This document shows, one piece after another, positions 6,772 to 13,900 of a stretch of DNA of 14,595 nt. The notes beneath the pieces were generated by a model, which was given only the letters and a program-made list of their open reading frames with translations, was not told the DNA's origin and did not search any database. A program made the position numbers and the translations under genes. The stretch is taken from contig DQHT01000090.1 of the NCBI GenBank assembly GCA_003531115.1, forward strand, positions 3,567 to 18,161, in the 5' to 3' direction. The number at the start of each line of letters is the position of its first letter. Position 1 is the first letter of the stretch. The DNA comes from Bacteroidota bacterium (GTDB lineage: Bacteria > Bacteroidota > Bacteroidia > UBA8524).

Positions 6772-8088
6772 ATGAAAGGCTATTGGCTACGATCGGGGTT
6801 TTTCACTTTGCTGGAACGGGGGACTTCGCTGCTGTTCGGCGTGGGGACCTTTGCTTTGCTGGCGCGGAGTCTGGAGAAGGAGGCGTATGGAACGTGGATG
6901 CTCTACCTTTCTGTGTATTCGTTTGTGGAGGTGGCGCGGATCGGGTTGATCAAAAATCCGTTGATCCGCTCGGCGCATGAGAAGGGACAATCGTTTGCGG
7001 TGGTGCAGTCGACGGCGCTGGCAATAAATTTATTGACGGGGTTGGTGGTTGCTGTTTTGCTTTATCTGGGTCGCTTTGCGATTGCGGCTATGTGGGGGGC
7101 GCCGGAGTTGGCGGGGCTTTTTGAGGTGTATGCGTATGGGTTTGTGTTGTTTTCGGTGTATTCCCACCTCGACTTTATCCAGGCGGCGAACATGAATTTC
7201 CGCGGGCCTTCGCTGGCTATTATCTGTGAAAAGATGCTCTTCTTCGCAGGGGCTGTTTATGTATTTTTTAATTCGGACTCCTTCCCTGTTGTACGGCTGG
7301 CCTATTTCCATATTGCTTCGGTGGGATTGGGCATCCTGATCTCCCTGATCTGGGGCTTTCGTTATATGCGTTTGCTTCGGAGGCCGCAAAAACCTGTTGC
7401 TTTGGATTTGCTTGGCTATGGCCGCTATACGCTGGGGACCAACCTCGGGGCTATCCTCTTGCGGAATATCGATACCTGGATGATTGGCTGGTTGTTGAAT
7501 CCAGCCGCGGTGGCTACCTATAATGTGGCGATGCGGGTGGCTAACCTTTTTGAAACTCCTACTCAGGCGCTGGCCCAGGTCTTGTTTCCCAAGGCGATAC
7601 AGGATATTAAAAAAGAGGGTGTTCCAGCTTTTAAACGGCTGTACGAAAAATCGGTGGCCTTGTTGCTCATTCCTACGATTCCCTTTACCATCATCGTTTT
7701 AATTTTTGCAGGTCCCATTGTTGAACTGCTTGCCGGTAAGGGGTATTCGGGTTCTGCCGAGGTGCTGATGGTGACCATGTTATTTGGTTTGCTTATTCCT
7801 TTTAATAAACAGCTGGGTATTTTGATGGATGCCATTGGCCATGCGCGGACGAATATGCTGTTTGTATTTCGGAATGCGCTGGTGAATACGGTTTTAAACC
7901 TGGTGTTGATCTACCAATACGGGGTGATGGGGGCGGCGGTGGCTACGTTGCTGACTTTTGTGATCAGTTTGTTTGTGGAGCAGCGGTATGCCAGGAAAAA
8001 TTATGGGGTAGAATTCCTGAATATTTTCAGGGAAATGCGGGGGTGGGTTGTTCATCTGAAGGGGCGGTTGCTTACGCGTGATGGCTGA
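6772..8088 (+). CDS. Oligosaccharide flippase family membrane protein (Wzx/MOP-like)
   Basis: A 438-residue multi-pass membrane protein with roughly 12 hydrophobic segments. Its N-terminal pattern is typical of the polysaccharide transporter branch of the MOP superfamily: WLRSGFFTLLERGTSLLFG, LLARSLEKEAYGTWML, and later DTWMIGWLLNPAAVATYNVA, followed by LFPKAIQDIKKEG. The family moves lipid-linked oligosaccharides across the inner membrane. The open frame starts at 6709, but its first 21 codons are octamer-repeat sequence; the ATG at 6772 begins at the conserved first amphipathic segment and follows a -7 box. No glycosyltransferase, polymerase or ligase gene is within the window, so the pathway is unknown. 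It is flanked on both sides by repeat-rich gaps, which may mean it moved here alone. Its stop lies in the 8-nt word gctgacgc, also seen at 6202 and 8149. Confidence 0.9.
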   Translation: MKGYWLRSGFFTLLERGTSLLFGVGTFALLARSLEKEAYGTWMLYLSVYSFVEVARIGLIKNPLIRSAHEKGQSFAVVQSTALAINLLTGLVVAVLLYLGRFAIAAMWGAPELAGLFEVYAYGFVLFSVYSHLDFIQAANMNFRGPSLAIICEKMLFFAGAVYVFFNSDSFPVVRLAYFHIASVGLGILISLIWGFRYMRLLRRPQKPVALDLLGYGRYTLGTNLGAILLRNIDTWMIGWLLNPAAVATYNVAMRVANLFETPTQALAQVLFPKAIQDIKKEGVPAFKRLYEKSVALLLIPTIPFTIIVLIFAGPIVELLAGKGYSGSAEVLMVTMLFGLLIPFNKQLGILMDAIGHARTNMLFVFRNALVNTVLNLVLIYQYGVMGAAVATLLTFVISLFVEQRYARKNYGVEFLNIFREMRGWVVHLKGRLLTRDG

Positions 8089-8222
8089 CGCACGTATATC
8101 GTTAACGCGAAGGCACGGAAAGCGTTGTTTTTGAGGACGAGTATTGCTGACGCCAGCCCGAGACGCGGTTTTGTTTGCTCGGCTTATATGATTTTACAGA
8201 ACCATTTTACTCGACTGAAAAC

Positions 8223-8331
8223 AAAAACCCCGTTAGGGGTGATATGATAATAGAAAATGTGCCTCTCCCCAGAATACCGAAATCCTTACACGTTGCCTTA
8301 GGTTAGCAGGGACGCCATAAGGATTTCGGAA
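8223..8331 (+). repeat. Composite dispersed repeat, copy C
   Basis: Same architecture as 5887-5993: palindrome aaaaaccccgttaggggtga (8223-8242) continuing to ataatag at 8253, then gaataccgaaatcctta, whose arm 8277-8288 pairs perfectly over 12 bp with taaggatttcgg at 8318-8329 across a 29-nt loop. The segment 8305-8331 matches 10893-10919 at 25 of 27 positions. The interval 8089-8222 before it shows nothing recognisable apart from the word gctgacgc. Confidence 0.8.
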
Positions 8332-8343
8332 CATCCTGTCTTC

Positions 8344-8383
8344 GGTTATACAGTCGAACAGTCCAACGATCCAACAGTTAGCC
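8344..8383 (+). repeat. Octamer word array at the 3' end of the ATPase gene
   Basis: Consecutive 8-nt words with clear members agtcgaac (8352), agtccaac (8360) and gatccaac (8368), then a diverged unit. The minus-strand ATPase stop codon (8378-8380) falls inside the last unit, so the array touches the gene's 3' end. Confidence 0.7.
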
Positions 8384-9553
8384 GGTTTGACTTTTCAGTT
8401 CAGCGAACATTTCCTGCAGGGGGATTACGGTGATGTTATTGGAGATGGGGTATCGTTCGTTTCCGGGATATACTAAATACCGGGCGGATACCTTCAGGTC
8501 GTCGCAACCAAGATGGAAGCCTTTGGTGACGGTGGGGGTAAGGGATCGTTTTATTTCGATGGCTATTCGTTTTTGGTAGCCATGTTCAAGAACCAGGTCA
8601 ATTTCAGCTCCTGCGGAAGTCCTGTAAAACCAAGCTGTGTATCCATCAGGAAGGGAGGAAAGAATATTTTCAATAGCAAAGCCCTCCCAACTTGATCCTA
8701 CGATCGGATGCCCTAATAGTTCCTCGGTAGTGGTAAGGCCTAGAAGTGCATGTGTTAATCCGCTATCACGAATGTATATTTTCGGAGATTTTACAAGTCG
8801 TTTCTTGATATTTCCAGACCAGGGCCGAAGTGTACGTACCAACAACAGGTCTTCCAATAATTCAATATATCTTTTTACTGTATGAATGGAAATATCCAGA
8901 CCTACTGCCAATTTTGAATAGTTTACCTGCTCTCCCTGATTATGTGCCAGCATGGTCCAAAGTCTTCGTAGCGTTACTGCAGGGATTCTCGGTCCAAATG
9001 TGGGAACGTCTCGTTCAAGATAAGTAGTAATAAAATTAACTCTCCAACGAAAACTGCTGGTATCATCTTTCGTGAGAAAACTGTCTGGAAACCCACCTCT
9101 TAACCACAATTTCGTGTTCTCATCGGGTTGTATTTCACTCACATTCAAAACGGATAGTTCCTTAAATGCGATTCGGCCGGCCAGGGATTCAGAAGATTGT
9201 TTTAATAGTTCTAAGGATGCAGAACCCAGGATAAGGAATTGACCTGATTTCTGTCCCATTCGCCTGCGTTTGTCTATGACTCCTCGCAGGACAAGGAATA
9301 TCCCTGGAACCCGTTGTATCTCGTCGAGGATCAGCAATCTACCGGCATGTGACTCAAAAAATAGTCCTGCTTCTTTGAGTTTAGCCAAATCTGCCGGATC
9401 TTCCAGATCGAGGTAAAGGGGTTCGGGATGAAAATTCCGGGCTATTTCCAGAGCTAAGGTTGTCTTCCCTACTTGTCTCGGACCTAAAATCGCCACAGCG
9501 GGGAATTCCTCGAGTAATTGGATGAGTTCTGTCTCCGTTTGTCTGTTGATCAT
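8378..9553 (-). CDS. AAA_14 / DUF4143 family ATPase
   Basis: A 391-residue protein of the widespread accessory ATP-binding family with an AAA_14 domain and C-terminal DUF4143. Numbered from the chosen Met: Walker A is GPRQVGKTT at 24-32, Walker B is LLILDEIQ with the acidic pair at 77-78, and the sensor-like strand is FLILGSASLELL. A winged-helix-like segment follows (NYSKLAVGLDISIHTVKRYIELLEDLLLV). The C-terminal domain has WEGFAIEN, then AEIDLVLE and IAIEIK, an arrangement like the PD-(D/E)xK nuclease fold. The cellular role of the family is not established. An ATG at 9580 would add nine residues; the ATG at 9553 is preferred because family similarity starts at INRQTETEL and a -7-like box lies 5 nt upstream. 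The region overlapping the start is a long palindrome, suggesting self-control. The gene is complete and stands alone between repeat arrays. Confidence 0.9.
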   Translation of the reverse strand: MINRQTETELIQLLEEFPAVAILGPRQVGKTTLALEIARNFHPEPLYLDLEDPADLAKLKEAGLFFESHAGRLLILDEIQRVPGIFLVLRGVIDKRRRMGQKSGQFLILGSASLELLKQSSESLAGRIAFKELSVLNVSEIQPDENTKLWLRGGFPDSFLTKDDTSSFRWRVNFITTYLERDVPTFGPRIPAVTLRRLWTMLAHNQGEQVNYSKLAVGLDISIHTVKRYIELLEDLLLVRTLRPWSGNIKKRLVKSPKIYIRDSGLTHALLGLTTTEELLGHPIVGSSWEGFAIENILSSLPDGYTAWFYRTSAGAEIDLVLEHGYQKRIAIEIKRSLTPTVTKGFHLGCDDLKVSARYLVYPGNERYPISNNITVIPLQEMFAELKSQTG

Positions 9554-9592
9554 CCTTGCAAATATGATATTATATTTCATATTTGCAAGGAT
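9552..9592 (-). promoter_or_regulatory. Long perfect palindrome over the ATPase start
   Basis: A perfect 16-bp inverted repeat, atccttgcaaatatga (9552-9567) and tcatatttgcaaggat (9577-9592), with a 9-nt A+T loop. On the minus strand it ends inside the ATG at 9553 and also contains the alternative ATG at 9580, AAGG just before the start, and a -7-like CATATTTG. As DNA it looks like an operator over the promoter; as RNA it would be a hairpin hiding the start if transcription begins upstream. Confidence 0.7.
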
Positions 9593-9598
9593 ATCTGT

Positions 9599-9683
9599 GT
9601 GGGATCGTGGGACTGGATTGTGGGACTGTGGGATCGTAGGATTGACAAAAACAGTCTTTCAGTCAAACAGTCCTACAGTCTTA
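9599..9683. repeat. Convergent octamer arrays
   Basis: From 9599 to 9643 there are five 8-nt words such as gtgggatc and gtgggact, interrupted once by a 5-nt ggatt. After gacaaaaa (9644-9651), four words of the form cagtcnnn, such as cagtccta, run from 9652 to 9683; these are the same word family read on the opposite strand. The two halves can fold on each other imperfectly. It lies between the ATPase and the PIN toxin gene. Confidence 0.8.
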
Positions 9684-9748
9684 GAATTCGATCCCACAAG
9701 AAAGACATACCCTAAGCTGCCGGGTTGAATGTCCCCGTTTGGCGATTG

Positions 9749-9768
9749 AGATGCAAAATTTTGCGTCT
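9749..9768. repeat. Near-palindrome around GCAAAATTTTGC
   Basis: A perfect 12-bp palindrome, gcaaaattttgc (9753-9764), is extended to 20 bp (9749-9768) with one G-T wobble pair. It lies 18 bp after the PIN gene's stop codon. Similar AGACGCAAAATTTTGCGTCT blocks are, from memory, common dispersed elements in Bacteroidota intergenic DNA. Confidence 0.6.
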
Positions 9769-9786
9769 GTACGATTAGGCGAAGGA

Positions 9787-10224
9787 TTATGTTTTTGTCT
9801 TCGATTTCCCTGAGTATAGTTGCAAGTATTCGCTTAGTAGCATAATCCGTGTCTTACCAAATTTCTTCAGTGTCAATAAATCTTCGTCCCCTGTCAATAA
9901 AAAATCTGCTTTACCATCATTGCTTAAGGCGAGTAAAAAGTTGTCTTTCACATCTCTGCAAATGTTGACTGGAGTAATAACTTCGATAAAATCCGCATAA
10001 CGATGAATGTCACGCAGAAGACTTGTGATCTCTGAAGCAGAAATAAACTTTTTGAATTTTGGTCTTTCAACAACTTTAATGAATTCCTTTAGGAGCTCAG
10101 TACTAAAAATTAGTCTAGCACTTCCAGACTTAAGGACTTTGTCTAGTTTCGAAAATGTGCCGGAAATGAGGAAACTAATCCATAGGTTCGTGTCGACAAC
10201 CAGCCGTTCAGGCTTTTTTTGCAT
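9787..10224 (-). CDS. PIN-domain toxin of a toxin-antitoxin pair
   Basis: A 145-residue protein matching the 'putative toxin-antitoxin system toxin component, PIN family' (COG1569 type). The metal-binding acidic residues of the PIN fold are present: Asp11 in VVDTNLW, Glu47 in STELLKEF, Asp94 in DVKDNFLLAL and Asp113 in TGDEDLL. The family is predicted to be Mg2+-dependent ribonucleases, so an intact active site suggests a working toxin; the RNA target is unknown. The start at 10224 overlaps the upstream small ORF by 17 bp, the usual antitoxin-first arrangement with coupled translation. The gene is visibly more A+T-rich than the kinase or flippase genes, consistent with acquisition. Confidence 0.88.
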   Translation of the reverse strand: MQKKPERLVVDTNLWISFLISGTFSKLDKVLKSGSARLIFSTELLKEFIKVVERPKFKKFISASEITSLLRDIHRYADFIEVITPVNICRDVKDNFLLALSNDGKADFLLTGDEDLLTLKKFGKTRIMLLSEYLQLYSGKSKTKT

Positions 10225-10423
10225 AGCGTTTACTTCTGACTATTTCCACTTCTTTAGTAATTTCTTCAAGGGAAATGTTGGCTTTTTTCGCCCGTAATTT
10301 TTTTATCGTCGCCATGAATAAGTCCTGTTTGCTGTCTTTGATAGCAATTAAGTTCAAATCAGCCAGGTCTTGGATCAACTTTCTTGCCTTAGGATTCAAT
10401 ATTTCAATATTCATTGTAGACAT
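10208..10423 (-). CDS. Antitoxin partner of the PIN toxin
   Basis: A 71-residue charged protein directly upstream of, and overlapping, the PIN gene. The N-terminal MNIEILNPKARKLIQDLADL resembles small antitoxins that begin with a short DNA-binding or dimerising strand and then a helix. The C-terminal half (ISLEEITKEVEIVRSKRYAKK) is basic and probably the toxin-binding tail. Function is inferred mainly from position and size. A second in-frame ATG lies three codons in, at 10414; the first follows a perfect -7 box by 4 nt, so transcription may begin at or within the first codons and the second ATG could be used. Confidence 0.8.
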   Translation of the reverse strand: MSTMNIEILNPKARKLIQDLADLNLIAIKDSKQDLFMATIKKLRAKKANISLEEITKEVEIVRSKRYAKKA

Positions 10424-10427
10424 AGTT

Positions 10428-10435
10428 CAAATTTA
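10428..10435 (-). promoter_or_regulatory. Candidate -7 promoter box of the toxin-antitoxin operon
   Basis: On the minus strand TAAATTTG matches TAnnTTTG exactly and ends 4 nt before the ATG at 10423. No TTG is seen at the usual -33 position, where repeat sequence lies instead. Confidence 0.4.
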
Positions 10436-10455
10436 ATGAAAATCTTGCAGAATGT

Positions 10456-10485
10456 GGCGGGTTGCGAGTTGGCGGGTTGCGGGTG
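10456..10485. repeat. Two 15-bp direct repeats built of heptamers
   Basis: ggcgggttgcgagtt (10456-10470) is followed at once by ggcgggttgcgggtg (10471-10485), with two differences. Each can be read as two 7-nt words plus one base. It lies upstream of the antitoxin promoter. Confidence 0.65.
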
Positions 10486-10502
10486 GCTTGAATCATAGTT
10501 TG

Positions 10503-10550
10503 GTCGACGGTCAACGGACGACGGTCAACGGTTTGGGATGGGATTGCGGG
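10503..10550 (+). repeat. 48-bp direct repeat, first copy
   Basis: 10503-10550 and 10781-10828 agree at 45 of 48 positions and are offset by 278 bp. The first part is made of 7-nt words such as ggtcaac and ggacgac; the last part shifts to the 8-nt word pattern found elsewhere in the window. The two copies enclose a 230-bp stretch with a short ORF. Confidence 0.8.
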
Positions 10551-10575
10551 GAGACAAAATACAGTCTCGATAAAC

Positions 10576-10722
10576 CTACCGAAACAGCCATTCGTTGGCG
10601 TACACGAATTCTATATTTTCCGGGATCAGATTCTCATCCATATCGATTTGATCAATGATTAACGATTGAATGCCACCTTCCGATCTGCCAATATGTGCAT
10701 GAGTTGTTGATTTATTGTTCAT
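10576..10722 (-). pseudogene. Short ORF of unknown function, possibly a gene remnant
   Basis: An ORF of 48 codons from ATG at 10722 to TAG at 10576. The product has a protein-like composition (SEGGIQSLIIDQIDMDEN, then IPENIEFVYANEWLF) that does not look like translated repeat sequence. I do not recognise the family. The frame is open further upstream to 10857, but that part translates repeat DNA. Operator-like direct repeats overlap its start and 48-bp direct repeats flank it. It could be a small intact gene of a regulatory or antitoxin kind, or the tail of a larger deleted gene. Confidence 0.3.
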
Positions 10723-10761
10723 TGACAACAAACAATAATAATCAATATTGTTCACTGGCAA
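10713..10761 (-). promoter_or_regulatory. Paired operator-like repeats before the short ORF
   Basis: tattgttcattgacaa (10713-10728) and tattgttcactggcaa (10746-10761) match at 14 of 16 positions and are spaced 33 bp apart, about three helical turns. The first is itself a TTGT...ACAA inverted repeat and covers the ATG at 10720-10722. This arrangement suits two sites for a dimeric repressor. Confidence 0.45.
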
Positions 10762-10780
10762 TGAAGAGTTTGGGGCATTT

Positions 10781-10843
10781 GTCGACAGTCGACGGACGAC
10801 GGTCAACGGTTTGGGATGGGATCGCGGGACTGTGGGATTGTTA
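10781..10843 (+). repeat. 48-bp direct repeat, second copy, running into an octamer array
   Basis: 10781-10828 is the second copy of the element at 10503-10550. It continues as 8-nt words, gcgggact and gtgggatt, up to about 10840; these are the same words as at 9599-9643. It shows a period-7 block joined directly to a period-8 block. Confidence 0.75.
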
Positions 10844-10858
10844 AAAAGTCTATGCATT

Positions 10859-10919
10859 GACCCCTTGGGGTCACAAACGTGGGTTTCGGGTAAGCAGGGA
10901 CGTCACAAGGATTTCGGAA
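10859..10919 (+). repeat. Composite dispersed repeat, partial copy overlapping the helicase gene end
   Basis: A perfect 14-bp palindrome, gaccccttggggtc (10859-10872), is followed by agcagggacgtcacaagg and then atttcggaa (10893-10919), 25 of 27 positions identical to 8305-8331. The left ccgaaatcctt arm is missing. The right arm 10907-10917 lies inside the minus-strand SNF2 gene, encoding its last residues (PKSL) just before the TGA at 10903-10905. Confidence 0.78.
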
Positions 10920-13900
10920 GTACTGTTTTATCGGGCTCTCCAAACATTTCCAAAATACGTTCGCGGTCGAGGGTTTTGGTGAATTCTTCGTCTTCGGCGA
11001 TGACTGAATCGGACAGGTGTTGTTTGTGGCGTTGCATTTCGAGGACTTTTTCTTCTATACTGCCTTTGCAAATGAACTTGTAGGCGATAACCTTGTTGGT
11101 TTGTCCGATGCGGTGGGCGCGGTCGATGGCTTGTTGTTCGGCGGCGGGGTTCCACCAGGGGTCGAGAAGGTAGACGTATTCGGCCTGGGTGAGGTTGAGT
11201 CCGGTGCCGCCTGCTTTGAGGCTGATCAGGAATATCCGGACTTCGGGGTTTTCCTGAAAGGATTGGACTACCTGAGCCCTGTCTTTGGTTTTTCCATCCA
11301 ATTGCACATAGCCCCAGCCTTTTTGTTTGATCTGGTGTTCGACTAAACGGAGCATCTTAACATATTGGGAGAAGATGAGTACTTTATGATTAGGTATGAT
11401 CTCTTCCAATTCATACATCAATTCCTTGATCTTGGCACCGAGTCCGATATGGCCTTCGAGCATGGAGGGGGCGTTGCAGATTTGCCGGAGCTCGTTCATA
11501 CCTTTCAGGACCAGAAAGGCTGATTTTTTCCATTCTGCCTCTGTCTTTTGCTGAAAGAGATCAAGGTAATGGCGACGCATGGTTTCGTATTGTTCTGCCT
11601 GATCTTCATCCATATCTATAATTCGCTCCACGACCATCTTCTCGGGTAAATCGGCTGCTACCTGTGCTTTTAAACGGCGTAGCATAAAGGGGTAAATCAT
11701 TTCCTTTAAGAGGGCCATGGATTCTGGCTTCTGGTCGTTAAAGCGGTGCTGAAATTGTTTCTGACTGCCTAAAATACCGGGATTGACGAGGCTGAGCAGG
11801 CTGTAGAGGTCGATCAGGCTGTTTTCTATGGGCGTGCCTGTCATGACCAGTTTGAAGGAGCCGGATAATTTGCCTGCTGTCTGCCGGGTTTTGGTGGCGG
11901 GGTTTTTAATGGCCTGGGCTTCGTCGAAGATGATGGTGTCGAATTTGATCTGGGTGAAGAGTTCTTCGTCACGGAGCAGGGTGCCGTAGCTTACGACAAT
12001 GAGTTTGTGTTTGGCCAGTTCTGCTTTGGTGCTTTGGCGGGAAAGGCCTTGATGTATCCAGGGTTTGAGGCCGGTAAAGCGTAGCCATTCTGATTCCCAG
12101 TTATGGAGGAGGGATTTGGGGACTATAATCAGATGGGGCCCTTGCTTTTTTTCGAGTCGCCATTGTATGAAGGTTATGGCTTGTAAGGTTTTACCCAATC
12201 CCATATCATCTGCCAATATTCCTCCCCAACTCATTGCGGATAGATCGTGCATCCATTGATACGCAGCGAGCTGATAGGGCCGCAGCTCGGCATTTACTCC
12301 TTTGGGAAGCTTTTCTTTCTTTTGGTTGGGGTCTTCGGCGAGTTTGTGTTTTAAGCCGTCAATAAAATCCATGACCTCGGCCGAAACTTCATTAAAGTCG
12401 TCGACCTGGATGAGGTGTCCCATGCCCCGGTGTATTCGTCCGCTTTTTTCATCGGCAAGGCGCATGTAGCGGGCGAATTTTTTAAACCAGGCTTCCGGAA
12501 TTTCTCCTACTGTTCCGTCTTTGAGGAGGATAAAGCGCTTGCCTTCTTTCAGGGCTTCGCGGAGTTGGATAATTCCGATCAATTCTTTTTCGAACTTGAG
12601 TTCTACTTCCATCGAAAACCATTGCTCGGCGCTGAATAAACGGGTTTGAATGGATGCTGTTTTGGGTTTGGGCAGGAGCTTTTGAATGGTTTCCTGTCCA
12701 TATAATTCCCAGCCCTCCTGCTCTACTTTTTCGCTCAATTGGTTCAGGAGCTGAGGTAGCCTGGGGTCTGTTATAGGAATTTTTATCAATTCGTTCAGGC
12801 ATTGGAGTTGGAGCAGGGGATGAAGTGCGTACAGATCCATTAAAGCCCGGCGTATTTCTTCCCATTCACTGTCATCAAAAAGTTCCATAAGCACGGGGAC
12901 AAAATGGAAATGAAAATCGCTTACTTTTTTGCCGTTCTGGAGTAGGATGCAGAGCTCGATGGCAATGCCAAGGTTTTTATCATCCTGCTCAGAAAGGTAA
13001 ATTTGCAGCTTAAAGGATTCAACGGGGACAGGTATTTCTACTTTCCTGCTTTTGGGAAAGATACCCAGGGAATGCAATAACTTTTCGGTTTCTTCAAGCA
13101 AATCGGGCTGGTTAAGCACCGCAAATCTGTCGCTCTCATGCAGGCGATTGAACAAGGGACCGTACCAATACGGATCAAGAAACCAAAGCGTATGGGCTGC
13201 CCTGTCGTGGATGAATCCATCGCCATAAAGGGTTCTCTTTTTTGAACCTAACATGGGAATATTGTTCAAAAGAATCTGATAGACACAATATTCCCCTTCG
13301 AATTCTTTTCTTTCATAAGTGAGTTTCCCTCTAAAGTTAAGCTGAATGGGCTGTTGAACGTTTGCCGTTTTACCAAATTCAAGGTAATAATTCGGAATCT
13401 GAAGCCAGCTTGGGGCATGGAAAAAGGCCCTGCGGAAAAAAAGCACTCCATTTTCGCCTTCCCAATCTTCCACACCATGCACAGTAAGGCTACGTTCAAG
13501 ATCCGAGAGTCCGTACCAGGGTATTTCATCCTGATCCATTTCACGGATACTTTTCAACTTTTGGGGCTCCCGTTTGTAGCGTTGCGCACAGGCCAACTTC
13601 GGACGAGGTCGGTCTGTGAAGTCAGCCTCCCAGGCAATTATGGGGAAAGAATCCGCAAAATGAGAAGGCGCTTCGATTTCAGTGACGTGGGGCATTACCC
13701 ATTCCAGCTTACCCAGGAACTGTTTTTTTTGTTCCGCAGTGAGAACAGGTTTCAGGCTGAAGCTTCCCTTATGAAAAGCCAGTTTAAACTTTTCCCGAAT
13801 GAGCCAATGGGGGAAAGGGAGGTTTTCTGCGGCGTAGTCGACAAAAGATTCTCTGAAAGACTGAAAGCGGCTTAATTCCGGGTGGCTGAAAAAATACAGG

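Noticed and set aside
9599..9683. CRISPR-like or iteron origin array
   Set aside because: Units are only 8 nt, degenerate and without spacers; no replication initiator gene or DnaA-box cluster is nearby.
8378..10423. Multi-gene defence system made of the ATPase and PIN genes
   Set aside because: The ATPase and the toxin-antitoxin pair are separated by over 230 bp of repeats, each seems to have its own control region, and no other defence-type gene is present.
10859..10872. Terminator of the SNF2 gene formed by the gaccccttggggtc palindrome
   Set aside because: The possible loop is too tight and no T-run follows on the minus strand directly after it; it fits better as part of the composite repeat.
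12482..12865. Antisense ORF of 127 codons and other long ORFs within the SNF2 gene
   Set aside because: They are reading-frame shadows of the SNF2 gene with biased, non-protein-like composition.
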